DNA of 64,000 bases from Dactylorhiza incarnata (lineage: Eukaryota; Streptophyta; Magnoliopsida; Asparagales; Orchidaceae), in the NCBI GenBank assembly GCA_033032865.1, contig JAWHQI010000148.1, positions 1,569,501 to 1,633,500 of the forward strand, read 5' to 3'. A program made the translations under genes and the position numbers. Position 1 is the stretch's first letter. Each line of letters opens with the position of its first letter. Of this stretch, positions 10,446-20,752 are shown one piece after another. The notes under the pieces are model-generated. The model did no database searches. It worked only from the letters and a program-made list of their open reading frames with translations, and was not told where the DNA came from.

Positions 10446-11111
10446 GATATATAGAGCTTAAATTTAGCAGTCAAGAAGTACGGATGACTTCGTTATTAAG
10501 TTGGGTGATCAAGATATTTCTCGCTGTGCGTGTTTTAAATATCTTGGATCGATAGTTCAAAAAGATGGAGGTGTTGATAAAGATGTGATACATACAATCC
10601 AAGTAGGTTGGTTGAAGTGGAGAGGCACGTCAGGGATCTTATTTAATTGTAAAGTACCATTAATACTTAAAGGCATGTTTTGCCGTACTGCAATTAGACC
10701 AGCGATGCTCTATGGTTCTAAGTGTTGGGCAATGAATTGTGTACATGAGCAAAAAATGGGAGTTGCGGAGATGAGAATGCTTAGGTGGATGTGTGGACAC
10801 ACGAGACTGGATAAAATTAGGAATGAATATATCAGGATAAGACAAGAGTGTCACCAATTGTTGAGAAGATGCGAGAAGCTCGACTAAGATGGTTTGGACA
10901 CGTACAAAGGAGACCATTAGAGACACCAGTTACGCGTTGTGAGAGTTTAGTCACTAGGCATGTTAAACGGGGGAGGGGTAGACCAATAAAGACTTTGAAT
11001 GAGACTATAAGGAAACACGTGATGTACTTAGACATTAGTGAGATTATGACTAAAGATAGGACACAATGGCGACAAAGGATCCATATAGCTGACCCCACTA
11101 TAGTGGGATAA
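10446..11111 (+). pseudogene. L1 RT C-terminal domain
   Basis: The frame 10501-10887 reads ISRCACFKYLGSIVQKDGG, TAIRPAMLYGSKCWA and EMRMLRWMCGHTRLDKIRNE, the conserved tail of plant RTE proteins. After a frame change it continues at 10848 with REARLRWFGHVQRRP and a stop near 11111, just before the TTG tail. L2 carries the same segment. Confidence 0.8.
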
Positions 11112-11149
11112 AGGCATGAGTGTTGTTGTTGTCAATATGTAAAGGGCAA

Positions 11150-11345
11150 AGGATCGTTGTCTTTAGTTGATCTTGAGAAATTATATGACTAGTTCCATAA
11201 GATTTGATTTGGTGCAGATTAAGTGAGAAATTCATTTGCTAAAAGTATATTCAAGTTGTTAATGATATGTGTGATGAAGCACTAATTAATACTAGAAGTG
11301 GTTGTGGAGTGACCCAAGAATTTTCATAATAGTAGGAAGGATTGC
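11150..11345 (+). mobile_element. second small RTE LINE fragment
   Basis: Translation gives LVDLEKLYD, then GVTQEFS-like residues with stops, matching RT motif A and the TSGGVTQEF segment of RTE proteins. It is far more decayed than L1 and is a separate insertion or remnant. Confidence 0.5.
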
Positions 11346-11632
11346 TTCAAGGATCAACAATAAAGGCATATTTAATTATAGGAATAATTACCAAAACTTT
11401 CCTTGGAAGTTAGCATAATTATAGGTTGCACCCCTATTATTTTTGAAATTACAAAAACCTCCCTGTAAGTTTACATTTCATAACATCCATGCAAAAAAAT
11501 ATCCCTTTTGATGTAGTCTTGTAGTGGAGTATTAGTAATTTTAAAAGAGGGGTGGAACATGTAATTTAGCAAACTTAGAGGAGAGGTCCCAATAAATCGC
11601 TCTTTTATTATATTTATAAAGTTGACACAGGG
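11346..11632. other. unassigned AT-rich flank of element F
   Basis: No gene is visible. Two diverged ~60-bp copies lie in tandem: ATTACCAAAACTTTCCTTGG..GTTAGCAT near 11388 and ATTACAAAAACCTCCCTG..GTTTACAT near 11450. The last five bases, AAAGT, are the left TSD copy of F. Confidence 0.5.
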
Positions 11633-13003
11633 TAGGCTATGTGAGGCTATGTCGATGCTATTGTACACCTAAACTATATGATATGAGGACATTTTACTAA
11701 AATTGGGAAATAAAATCCTAGCATTTATAATTATATAAAGTTTTGGCAAATTAATCACGATGTGAATATTTGATTTCAAGTGTATAAGAAAATTCACGTT
11801 CTCCTTCGCACAAGGGACTATAAAGCTAAACTTGCACAAATAAATTTTACAGGAAATTAAGAAATCGAAACAATCGCGCAAACAAGTAAATAATATCCCA
11901 AGAACTATGTGATAATCCTCAAATATTCAATAAAGAGAAAAAAACACAATACAAAATACTCACAAGCAATGAAGATCCGACGTCGACAATGGTAAGAGAT
12001 CCACGAACTGTGGTTGCGGGTTGGAAACGGCCCGGGGATATAGGAAACTGGGGGTGGTGATGAGGTTGTCGACTGGAATGAAGATGGATGGTGTGGAATT
12101 TCAGTGGAAACAGGTGAAAGGCAGTAACTTGTTGTGAAGAAGGGGGCTTGTTGTGGCTCGGTGGATTGTGACAGTAGTTGGAGATGTGGCGTGTGGTTCG
12201 TTTGTTGGATCAGGAGGCAGTAGTAGGAGTCGTGAAGAAGGGGGCTTGTTGTAGAAGACAGGCGGTTGGGAAGAAGTTTGCAGGAGGAAAATGATGAATA
12301 GGGAAAAACGGCATGCGGTTTTGACGTTGTCGTGGGGAGCGGATTTGGAAGAACAGAAGGATGCCGATCATGGGTGGCTGATGAAATTAGGGCGATTACA
12401 AATGAAAACGGGAGGGGATAGCCTCTGGTGAGGGTTAACGGGAGGTGGATCTGTGATGGAGGTGAAGGATCGTACGGACTGGGATGAAATGTCAAGTGGC
12501 TTTCTTACGATGATACAGAGCGGGCAGTATCTGAAATCGAGCGGCTCAGGAGGGGAGAGTTGGGATGAAATTGGGTAGTGAGTGGCTGGGATTGAGGGAT
12601 CGTGGGATAAACAGCAGGTTTACGGGGAAATGGAAGAAAATGGGATAATAATGCAGAAAATAAAATGGATGAAATTGGGTTTCGCAGTGTCGCACCACGA
12701 GTGATTGTTGATTGTGGATTCGCTCACAAAATAAACAATACCTCAAACAAAAATCCTCCACTCATATTTATAACGAGAGTGGCGATTGGGCAACCGGCAC
12801 GAACGGCTATGATTAGGTGTTACACTCAGTGCGCTTAAACACTAAATACAAGTCCACAAAAAACAAGATACATAAAATAGTAAATCGGCGCTCCGGACGC
12901 GCTCGTTGTCTCGGAGCATCAATTCGATCAACGCCTCCTGCGCAAGTATATAAATGTGGGCTCCGCCGAGTAGTGGCCCATAGTCCAACAACGATCTCCA
13001 TCA
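11633..13003 (-). repeat. 3' LTR of F
   Basis: The plus-strand ends are TGACACAGGG...CTCCATCA. It aligns with 27292-28643 over its whole length (for example CACCTAAACTATATGAT and GAAATTAAGAAATCGAA). A minus-strand TATAAATA lies at 12765-12772. A polypurine tract GTCGGGGGGAGT abuts its inner edge, read on the minus strand. Confidence 0.85.
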
Positions 13004-13099
13004 ACTCCCCCCGACTAAAAAGCATTCATCTCAGGAAATTGGAGATGATCCAGCTGACATCGAAGATCGAGGGCAAGCCTATCAAGCTCCATCATCGAT

Positions 13100-13690
13100 A
13101 TCGAAGTGTCCTCAAAGGTGGGGCGTCCACTCTAGTGCACTAAGTAACGACAAGAAGAGCCGTCTGGAATGGTGGTGCACCCGTGTGCCACAATGTCGCC
13201 ACAATGCCACCACAATGTCGGTAATGCTCCCAGCCCTCACCTTTCGTGATAATAGATCCAGAAGAACCGGTGGAATCACGGGAGATGCGGGCAAGTCCAC
13301 AGGTGCTCGTCCAAGGTAATCAGGGGAAGAGTCAAGTTGTAAATGGGAGGGTGCTGGAAGTGGCTCAAAGTATGGATCCCTGGGCTCTGGAGGCTCAAAG
13401 TATTGTATCAAATCTCCCGTATTAAATACGGGATGAGTACCCATATCTACAAAGAGATTGATCTCGTGGGCATTTGTTACAATTTTCTTTACAATCTTAT
13501 AAGGGCCCATTTGTTTAGGTTGTAGCTTCTTAACAGCTCCTTGCGGGAGCCTCCATATGCGAATTCAGATGATGACCTACTCACCCACTTTAAAATGTTG
13601 ATGACATTTGGGTTCATTTGCTTTTATCTTATATATAATCTTTTCCTGGTAATAATTTTTTCCCGGATTAATTTGCGCATTTCATGCAAA
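13100..13690 (-). pseudogene. F integrase C-terminal domain
   Basis: On the minus strand, KLQPKQMGPYKIVKKIVTNA and NLFVDMGTHPVFNTGDLIQY are the GPY/F module of gypsy integrases, with VGE and a basic helix upstream in broken frames. The DDE core is missing from the element. A long Pro-rich tail (EPPEPRDPYFEPLPAPS) follows toward the LTR. Stops upstream of 13510 mark it as a relic. Confidence 0.75.
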
Positions 13691-13742
13691 TGATGCAAAG
13701 TATATAATAGACATGAATCATGCAACACGGATGAGTCATGCA

Positions 13743-14136
13743 CTAAAGATCATGCATTAAATGTAAAAGATGAACAACTAACACGGTCAACTCCTTACAC
13801 TTGGTTTTTTTGATGTTATAAGAAACTCTAAAGATGGGTACATAGTCAGGAGGCTCGTAAGGTGGGGTACAGAAAAATTCACCACGGGTGCGATGAACAA
13901 TCCAGTGAACACCAGAGATATCAATAATGAGACAAGTCAATATAGTATGTTGAATGTATCCACAGGTGCGAGTATTAATGCATAAAATAAACGAGTCATC
14001 GAGTGCACCGCCAAACTCGTCTAGCATACTAATAATAGATACATCCCACATGAGCGATGCTCAACAGGGGGGGTCACTGGGAAAGACATAAAGAGTTTCT
14101 TTGCAAATGTAGCGAGAACCAATATACGTTCCTAAA
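13743..14136 (-). pseudogene. F PP-module reading frame (in place of RT)
   Basis: The 13743-14051 minus frame contains ILTCLIIDISGV and RGEFFCTPPYEPPDYVPIF. This aligns with SSYLSIDVS..RGARDELFYTPPREPPNRSP of element G. Further upstream another frame gives ETLYVFPSDPPVEHR.CGMYL, resembling DEFYDEAPDDPPHPDEHGIH of G. It is a repeated acidic/proline module of unknown function, shared by two elements and located where RT/RNase H should be. Copia C interrupts it at 14136. Confidence 0.5.
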
Positions 14137-14509
14137 TGTTAAAACATAAATTGAAGAATTTCAAAGGACGGGCAATTACTCCATGTGTAACCGCCCGGTG
14201 TTGCTGGCTTGGGATGACTTAGAGATTGGGTGGTTATTCATGGTGTAACTGCCCCTGCTTGGTGAGGTGCTTTAGTATGGGCAGTTACTCATGGTGTAAT
14301 CGCAACTACCTGTTCTTACTATAGTACGAGTGGATACTTGGGGTGTACCGTGTAACCACCCGAACTCTCTGTGCATGGCCCGTTGTATTTAGTCCCACAT
14401 CGCTAATTGTATATTCTCTCACCTCCTATGTTCTATATAAAAGAGATACTCTCATGTAATATTTAGATTTTTTGGAAATAAAATATACTGTTATTTTCAA
14501 TTTCTCACA
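14137..14509 (+). repeat. 5' LTR of C
   Basis: It begins TGTTAAAACATAAATTG, has TATATAAA at 14434-14441 and ends TTTCTCACA just before the primer-binding site GGTATCAGAG (14511-14520, tRNA-iMet type). It is ~60 bp longer than the 3' LTR because of an internal segment repeating TTACTCATGGTGTAATCGC. Confidence 0.85.
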
Positions 14510-14933
14510 AGGTATCAGAGACAACGATCTTGTGACTGCGTTCTCTGTTTCTGTGTACGCCCGTGTTGCCTGCTCGTTCTCTTGTAATCATCGCTACCCC
14601 CTCGTTGCCTTTTGCGGACTTCGGTTTCTTACCGCCCGCCCTGTCTGCTTCTCTTTGTGCGGATTTCGGACGCTCATCCGCCTGCTTTTTGGAACAGTGG
14701 ACTTCGGCTTGTGCAGACTTCGGTTGTTTCTAACCGCTCGTGGTTTGTGCGGACTATGGTCGCCTAACCGCCCGCCTTTTTCATATGTGGCTGGTTCCCG
14801 TGTGCGAACTTTGCGTTCGTTTCTGCCCCCCCCCCCCCCCCCCCCCCCCCCTCTTCTTTGCAACCTTGAGCGGTCTCCCCTCTCCAATCTTGTAACCGCT
14901 CGGTCCTTTGTCGCCTCTTGCCGCCCCTTTTTT
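14510..14933 (+). other. C 5' leader with a 26-nt poly(C) run
   Basis: The leader follows the primer-binding site. It is CT-rich with an unbroken run of 26 C at 14826-14851. It also contains GTAACCGCTCGGTCC (14893-14907), a copy of the ACCGNNCGGT palindrome discussed in the findings. The 129-residue frame on the opposite strand is a compositional shadow. Confidence 0.6.
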
Positions 14934-15712
14934 ATGGATCCTACAACTGTCACTATACCTACAGCTATCATGTCTTTACTCATGTTGTTTCCAGTGCCTT
15001 TTGCAATCTTGGCACTGCGTCCAAATTAACCGGGTCGAACTACACGGATTGGAGTGTCTTCTTTACTGTTTTATTGTGATCACAACACAAACGCCATCAC
15101 CTATCTGACGCTCCTCCTGCTTTCGGATCTGCTACGTATGACGATTGGGATGGTAATGATGCTCTCGTTCGTAATTGGTTCGCCAACAGTCTCTCGGATG
15201 AGCATTTACCCACCATTCTTCATGACGAAACAGTGAAAGTAGTTTGGGACCATCTTGCCACTTTTTACTCCAATGGAGCTAAGCCCTCTCACATCTACAT
15301 GTTATATGCGGATCTCTTTACTCGCCCCACCTTGTCTCCCACAGCAGCTTACCAGGAAGTACAGGCTCTTAGCGCAAAGCTTTTACAACATCGTCCCTTA
15401 TCTGTCGACCAGAACAAACATTTTCAAGAACTTCTGGTCGTGTTACCTTCTTCGCTTACCGGACTCCTACAACATGATTCGTCAGCAAATTTTGGGTGAA
15501 TTTGACTCTCCGACGTTAGATGTCAATGTTGCTCGCATCTTTGCGGTTACTGCTCTTCTTCAAAGGCCTACAACATCACTCCCGCCTTCTAAGACTTTTG
15601 CTCACTCTACAGGTTGTGGCCTCTCTCGCGGTCGTGGTAGCCAATTTGGGGGACGAGGACCTAGTAGGCACCTATGCTCCTACTGTGGGAGAAGTGGACA
15701 CTTTTGACTGAT
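14934..15712 (+). pseudogene. C gag
   Basis: It starts MDPTTVTIPTA. Later frames give NYTDWSVFF, LVRNWFANSLSDEHLPTIL and VVWDHLATFYSNGAK (copia gag UBN2-like region), then LLQHRPLSVDQNKHFQELLV and, in a third frame, SRGRGSQFGGRGPS with a CSYCGRSGHF knuckle (start of CCHC). The gag packages the RNA into virus-like particles. At least three frameshifts and several stops inactivate it. Confidence 0.75.
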
Positions 15713-15825
15713 GCTTTGCCAAGCATCCTCATCTTCGGCCACCAACTATTAAGGCTCCTCTCCATGCCTCCAAGCCATCTGCTTTCATTGCCACCTCTTC
15801 AAGTAGCGCGCAGGTTGTCACTCAA

Positions 15826-16226
15826 GGTAAGTGGCTCATTGACTCAGGCGCCACCAATCATATGACCGGTAACTCATTTGTCGTTTTTCACTTTGAGAAA
15901 CATAATCGGTTCCCCCCCCCCCCCCCCAATTTTTGTTACAGATGGATCTCCTCCTATGTGTGGCACGGGTGTAGTTCAGGCCACCCCCACTCTCAACCTT
16001 GATGACACTCTTTACGTGCCCAATTTTTCTTGCAACTTATTATTTGTTCATGCCCTCTCACGACAACTGTAATGTTCTGTTACATTTACACCTTATTGTT
16101 ATTTTCAGGATCTTCGCTCCAAGAAAACGTTTGCTACTGGGAGTGAATGTGGGGGCCTCTACTTCGTTGACACTGTTTCTGCACACTCTGCGTCTACCAC
16201 CTTCGACTCTCTCCGACAGTGGCATC
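15826..16226 (+). pseudogene. C protease and pre-integrase region
   Basis: The frame reads WLIDSGATNHMT, the copia protease active-site signature (DSGA). It continues FVTDGSPPMCGTG and LDDTLYVPNFSCNLLFVHALS, the usual C-terminal half. A 16-nt poly(C) at 15912-15927 lies inside. The sequence is interrupted at 16226/16227 by the MITE. Confidence 0.75.
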
Positions 16227-16682
16227 CTTAGTTATTAAAAGCGCAATGCGCACAAAGGCGCAAAGGGGTCTTGGAACCTACGCACAAGGCTCAAGGCGCA
16301 GGCACGCGGCTGACGAAGGCAAGGCACAACCATATTAAGTTTAAAAAATCAACATCAAACGTCACTTCATCTTCTTAATTAGATTTTTCATCTATTATAC
16401 TCATTAATAATTCATTACTGTCATTTATATCTCTTAAAAAATAGAATCAATGTGATCTAAGTCTCAATGCTCGACTATGTTTCACAAACACTAAATCATG
16501 CAAAACAAATATAGAGTTCTTACATTATTTTTTCTTTATTTTGTAAAAAAAATTACAATAGAAATTGCACCTAGGCGTGTCTTTTATGCTTCAAAGGCAC
16601 AAAAAAGGTGCACGAAGGCGCAAACCTCTAAGCCTGGTGAGCCTTGAGCAATAGGCGCGCCTGAGGCGCACCTTTAACAACT
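16227..16682. mobile_element. MITE with 9-bp TSD, Mutator-like
   Basis: 456 bp are bounded by the direct repeat AGTGGCATC (16218-16226 and 16683-16691). Imperfect terminal inverted repeats are TAGTTATTAAAAGCGC at the left and TAGTTGTTAAAGGTGC (reverse complement of the right end), 13 of 16 identical. GC-rich GGCGC-repeat ends flank an AT-rich centre. A 9-bp TSD points to the Mutator superfamily. It has no coding capacity. Removing it rejoins the reading of C. Confidence 0.7.
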
Positions 16683-16699
16683 AGTGGCATCTTCTCCTT

Positions 16700-17560
16700 G
16701 GTCATCCGCCTCCTCGCTTGTTCTACAAACTACTGTCATCTCTCCTGAAGGACGTCTCCTCTCTTGACTGTGAAGCTTCTCAATAAGGCAAATATCACCG
16801 CTCTTCCTATCCCTCTACGGTCGGTCGAAGTTCGGTTCGTCCGTTCGATCTTGTTCATTCGGACATCTGGGGTCTCTGTCCTACCAAAACTGTTGGTAGG
16901 GGTAGTCTTTATTTTGTAACTTTTATTGATATTTTTAAAGATATACTTGGGTGTATCTCCTTAGAGAACGCTTTGAACTATTCACTGTATTCACTACTTT
17001 CAATAATGAAATTCGCACACAGTTTGGTGCTTCCTTAAAAGTGCTTCATTTTGATATTGTTAAACAGTATGTTAGTCATCAATTTTCTATTTTTTGTATG
17101 CAACATGGTTCTACATCAAACCAGTTGAGCCTATACGTCTCAACGAAATAGCGTCGTCGAACACACGAATCGTCATCTTCTTGATGTTGTGCGCACTCTT
17201 CTCACCCAAATGAATATTCCATGCTAATTTCGGGGTCATGCGGTCCTCATCTCCTGCTACCTCATCAACCGTATTCCATTTGTCATCCTTCAAGGACACA
17301 CCCCATTTTCCATTTTAAACCCCTGGTGATACACCATTTCCCTCACCCCACAGGTGTTTGGTTGTACTGCGTTTGTTCACTCTCCCTCCCTTGGTCGCGC
17401 TAAACTTTCACCATGCGCCATTAAGTGTATCTTCGTTGGCTACTTTCCTACTCATAAGGGATATCGTTGTTATGAACCTATTCTCAAAAAACAATATGTT
17501 TCGACTGACGTTCACCTTCTTCGAGTCTACCCCTTATTTCCCTGCCACTAATATGTCTTC
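16700..17560 (+). pseudogene. C integrase
   Basis: Recognisable pieces are YTWVYLLRERFELFTVF, NNEIRTQFGASLKVLHFDI (core, degenerate), a PQQN-like boundary lost in frameshift, and FGCTAFVHSP..LSPCAIKCIFVGYFPTHKGYRCY, the region after the copia integrase core. Many stops show it cannot function. Confidence 0.7.
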
Positions 17561-17940
17561 CCCTCCTACGGATTCTCCTTCCTCTCTTCTCATTTCGCAT
17601 GCTCCTCCAGATATTCCTCCACCTCTTCCGCTCCACAGTCAGATATTCATCAACCTCTTCCGCTCCTCTCGACACCTTTTCCCTCTCCTTCTCCAAATCC
17701 TCCCTTGCATCAAGCTACTCTGGGGATCCCTCTACCAGCTCTCAGGTCAGCTCTCTCTTCGTCGGAAGGATCTGAGGACAATAACATTCAGACCACGATC
17801 TCCCTATTTCTCTTCGCAAAGGGGTCAGCACTTGTACTCAACATTCCATTAATGATGTCGTGTCGTATGCTAGGCTTACATCTTCTTGCAGGGACTTTTC
17901 CCTAGCCATCTCGGCTACTATCACCTCAGCCACTTACCAA
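17561..17940 (+). other. C integrase-RT spacer, Ser/Pro-rich coding relic
   Basis: CT-rich sequence translates to SSPPTDSPSSLLISHAPPDIPPPLP, typical of the variable linker between integrase and RT in copia polyproteins. No domain is present. Confidence 0.6.
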
Positions 17941-19376
17941 GAAGCTCTTTGTCTTACCACATTGGAAAGCTACCATGAACGAAGAAATGTCCACATTAAC
18001 AGAAAGGAGTACTTGGACTCTTGTCCCTACCCCTCCTGGTGCCGATATTGTTGGTTGTCGTTGGGTCTTTGTTGTGAAATATCATCTGAATGGCATTGTA
18101 AACCTTATGGTGTTGATTTCTTTGATACTTTCTCTCCAGTTGATCGCATTAGCACTATCCGAGTCCATTTCTCTATGGCTGCCAACAAGGACTAGAAATT
18201 GTCTCAGCTGGATGATAAAAATGCTTCCTCTATGGTGATCTACAGGAGGAAATGTACATGGAGCAACCTCCTGGATATGTTGCTTAGGAGGAGTCTCACG
18301 TATGCAAATTGTGGAAGGACATATATGGACTCAAACAAAGTCCTCGTGCCTGGTTTGACAAATTTAGTGAAGTCATTTCAATTATTGGTTTGTCTAGAAG
18401 CTCTGTTGATACTCTCTGTTTATACGGAAGTCCACTGACAGACTAGTTGTTCTTGCAGTATACGTTGATGACATCCTTCTCACAGGAGATGATGTGTCTG
18501 ACATAGAAATGACTAAGCAACATATTCACAACAACTTTGTAACCAAGGACATGGGATCTCCCAAATACTTCCTTGGCATCGAAATTGCGAGACAGCGCAA
18601 CTCCGTTGTTCAATCCCAACATAAGTATGCGCTTGATCTTCTAAAAGAAACTGGTCTTCTGAGTGCTAAGTCTACTCAATGCCCTATGGCGGTAGTAGAG
18701 GACAAACTTTTGGAGTGAGGATTCTCCTCTCCTTCCTGATGCTAGTCAATATAGACGGTTAGTTGGTAAACTCATTTAACTTACAGTTACAAGACCAACA
18801 TTTTGCTATGTTGTTGGGAAGGTAAACCAGTTCCTGCAAACACCCAGAGAGTGTCATCTTCGGACAGCACTGAAAATATTGGAATATGTTAAAGGATCTC
18901 CAGGCAAAGGTCTATTATTTAACAAGAATAATCATTTGCAGATAGAAGCATATTCAGATGTCAGTTATGCTGACGACAAAGGAGATCGAAAGTCCACTTC
19001 AGGTTTCTGCAAGTTCGTTGGTGAAAACCTTGTTACCTAGAAAAGTAAGAAGCAAGTTGTGGTGTCCAGATTAAGTTCTGAAGCAGAATATAGGAGTATG
19101 GCTCAAACCACGTGTGAATTAAAGTGGTTACGGGCACCTCTACTTGACCTGAGAGAAGTCTACAATCATCCTCTGCCCATGTTCTGTGACAATAAAGTTG
19201 TCATATATATCTCAAAGAATCCTGTTTGTCATGAAAGAACAAAGCATATCGAAGTTTACTGTCACTTTGTTAGAGAAGAGATTTTGAAGAAGCAGATTTG
19301 CACTCCGTTTGTTACTTCCGAAAAAGAGTTTGCAGATATCTTCACAAACCTGTTCATAATTTCCAAAGATATGTGA
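17941..19376 (+). pseudogene. C reverse transcriptase and RNase H
   Basis: RT starts with MNEEMSTLTERSTWTLVPTP and DIVGCRWVFVVKYHLNG. The catalytic motif is VYVDDILLTGDD near 18460-18490, followed by KDMGSPKYFLGIEIARQ. RNase H is seen as SSEAEYRSMAQTTCELKWL and NPVCHERTKHIEVYCHFVRE (19059-19376). Frameshifts near 18100 and 18440, a stop at 18716-18718 and others show full decay. Confidence 0.85.
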
Positions 19377-19417
19377 CAAGTTAGCATGATCGACATATAT
19401 GTTTCAGCTTGAGGGAG

Positions 19418-19730
19418 AGTTAAAACATAAATTGAAGAATTGCAAGGACGAGCAGTTGCTCAATTTGTAACCGTCCGGTGTTGCTGGCTTGGGATGACTA
19501 AGAGAATGGGTGGTTACTCATGGTGTAATCGCTTCTGCCTGTTCTTACTATAATACGGGCGGTTACTTGGAGTGTAACTGCACGCACTCTGTGCACGGTT
19601 CGTTGTATTTAATCCCACATTGCTAATTGTATATTTTCTCACCTCTTATGTTCTATATAAAGAGAGATGCTTTCATGTAATATTTAGATTTTTTGGAAAT
19701 AAAATATATTGTTATTTTCAATGTATCGCA
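19418..19730 (+). repeat. 3' LTR of C
   Basis: It begins AGTTAAAACATAAATTG (first base changed from T) after the polypurine tract TTGAGGGAGAG and ends ATGTATCGCA. TATATAAA lies near 19654. It aligns with 14137-14509 apart from a ~60-bp internal gap. Confidence 0.85.
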
Positions 19731-19938
19731 CTGAAATATTTGGGGTGATCTCAGGCGTAAGAGGGGTAGACTCTAAACATGATGTTGGGTTCAAGAATCT
19801 CTGTAGGGCCCTCAGGAGCCATTAGTGTCTTCTACTTCAAATATGTCGGTGATAGCACTTTGTCTCATAAACTTGCTGCGACGCAGCATGTGCAACGGCC
19901 TGGATGCCAGTGGAGGGTGTAATCTTCCACTTGGATAT
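19731..19938 (-). other. short internal stretch of F between C and E
   Basis: 208 bp of F internal sequence continue the minus-strand reading from the protease region at 25467 after removal of E. Translation (HWHPGRCTCCVAASL in one frame) matches nothing I recognise. The last five bases GATAT are the left TSD copy of E. Confidence 0.6.
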
Positions 19939-20250
19939 TGATAGGAAGGAAGAAGAAGAAGAGAGATCTAGAAGAGATAACTAAGAGATTTAGGGTTTGA
20001 GAGAGGGAGGAGAGAAATACCTTGATAGATAATACTTGCATGCCTTACCATGAGAGCAGCCCGGGTAATTATACTCGAGCCACGGAGGGGCCGGCCGGCC
20101 CCTCCAGTTGGGGCTGAACCCGTTCGGTTCAGCCCCGGCAGGCCGGTTCACTGGTTGGGGGCAGAACCGATTGGTTCATCCCCGTTGGTAGACGCTCCCT
20201 TGCACCGCCAAACATAATGACGCCCCGTGAAGCGTAGCGGGGGCGTAACA
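19939..20250 (-). repeat. 3' LTR of E
   Basis: The plus-strand ends are TGATAGGAAGG...GGGGGCGTAACA. The chromodomain frame runs into it and stops at 20148, so the LTR encodes the protein's last residues. Confidence 0.95.
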
Positions 20251-20741
20251 TTCCCCTCCCCATCAAAGACCAGCTTGTCCTCAAGGTGGTAGTCGGGGTA
20301 GAGTTCCTTGAAGTCCAGTAAATCCACCCAAGAATTGTGCGCCGTCGACAAATTCCGCCACTTGACCAAGAGCTCCGGCCGATATTCTGCGCCCCGGTGC
20401 TTCAATTTAAGCATTAACACATCCTCCGGTAGTGGGCGGAGCTCGCCCGCAGTAGTAACCTCAGGTAGAAGAGTACTCGGTTGGACATCGGCACCCACCT
20501 TCTGCTTGAGTAAGGATACATGAAAGGTTGGGTGAATGCGGGATCCCTCCGGCAAAGCTAACTTGTAAGCCACCGGCCCCACCCTGCTGAGTATACGAAA
20601 GGGGCCGTAATATCGAGGAGAAAGCTTCTGATTGCTCCGACGAGCAACAGATAAGTGTCGGTAAGGCTGGAGCTTGAGGAAAACTTCATCGTCCACAGCG
20701 AACTCCCGTTCCTTGCGGTGTTTGTCCGTCTGCAGCTTCAT
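20148..20741 (-). pseudogene. E integrase C-terminus with chromodomain
   Basis: 198 codons. FAVDDEVFLKLQPYRHLSVA, PRYYGPFRILSRVGPVAYKL and IHPTFHVSLLK form the GPY/F module. PEDVLMLKLKHRGAEYRPELLVKWRNLS followed by HNSWVDLLDFKELYPDYHLEDKL is a chromodomain, thought to steer integration toward marked heterochromatin. It is cut off from the rest of integrase by an 8-bp tandem duplication at 20758-20773. Confidence 0.9.
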
Positions 20742-20752
20742 ACGGTCCTGGG

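Larger units (their letters stand above)
9026..11133 (+). mobile_element. RTE-type LINE L1, 5'-truncated
   Basis: The sequence starts in the endonuclease-RT linker, runs through an RT domain with FADDIVL and a C-terminal region, and ends GGATAAAGGCATGAGTGTTGTTGTTGT. A TTG-repeat 3' end is typical of plant RTE LINEs. Its last ~750 bp are closely similar to L2 (58521-59280), which confirms family and end. The endonuclease is missing. No clear TSD was found. Confidence 0.8.
14137..19730 (+). mobile_element. Ty1/copia element C, strongly decayed, nested in F
   Basis: LTRs lie at 14137-14509 and 19418-19730. The flanking 5-mers are CTAAA (14132-14136) and CTGAA (19731-19735), a TSD with one change. 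Internal order is gag, protease, integrase, RT, RNase H, as in copia elements. Dozens of stops and frameshifts, together with the obvious LTR divergence, make it one of the older insertions. A MITE sits in it at 16227-16682. Confidence 0.85.

Noticed and set aside
11633..13003. Solo LTR next to an unrelated gene region
   Set aside because: The partner LTR at 27292-28643 and matching AAAGT TSDs show it is one end of element F.
13112..13143. Gene at 12817-13143 plus strand (108 codons)
   Set aside because: Overlaps the F LTR end and the antisense integrase tail; no motif.
14594..14983. 129-codon Arg-rich minus frame with a Gly run
   Set aside because: Produced by the 26-C tract and CT-rich leader of C; no homology.
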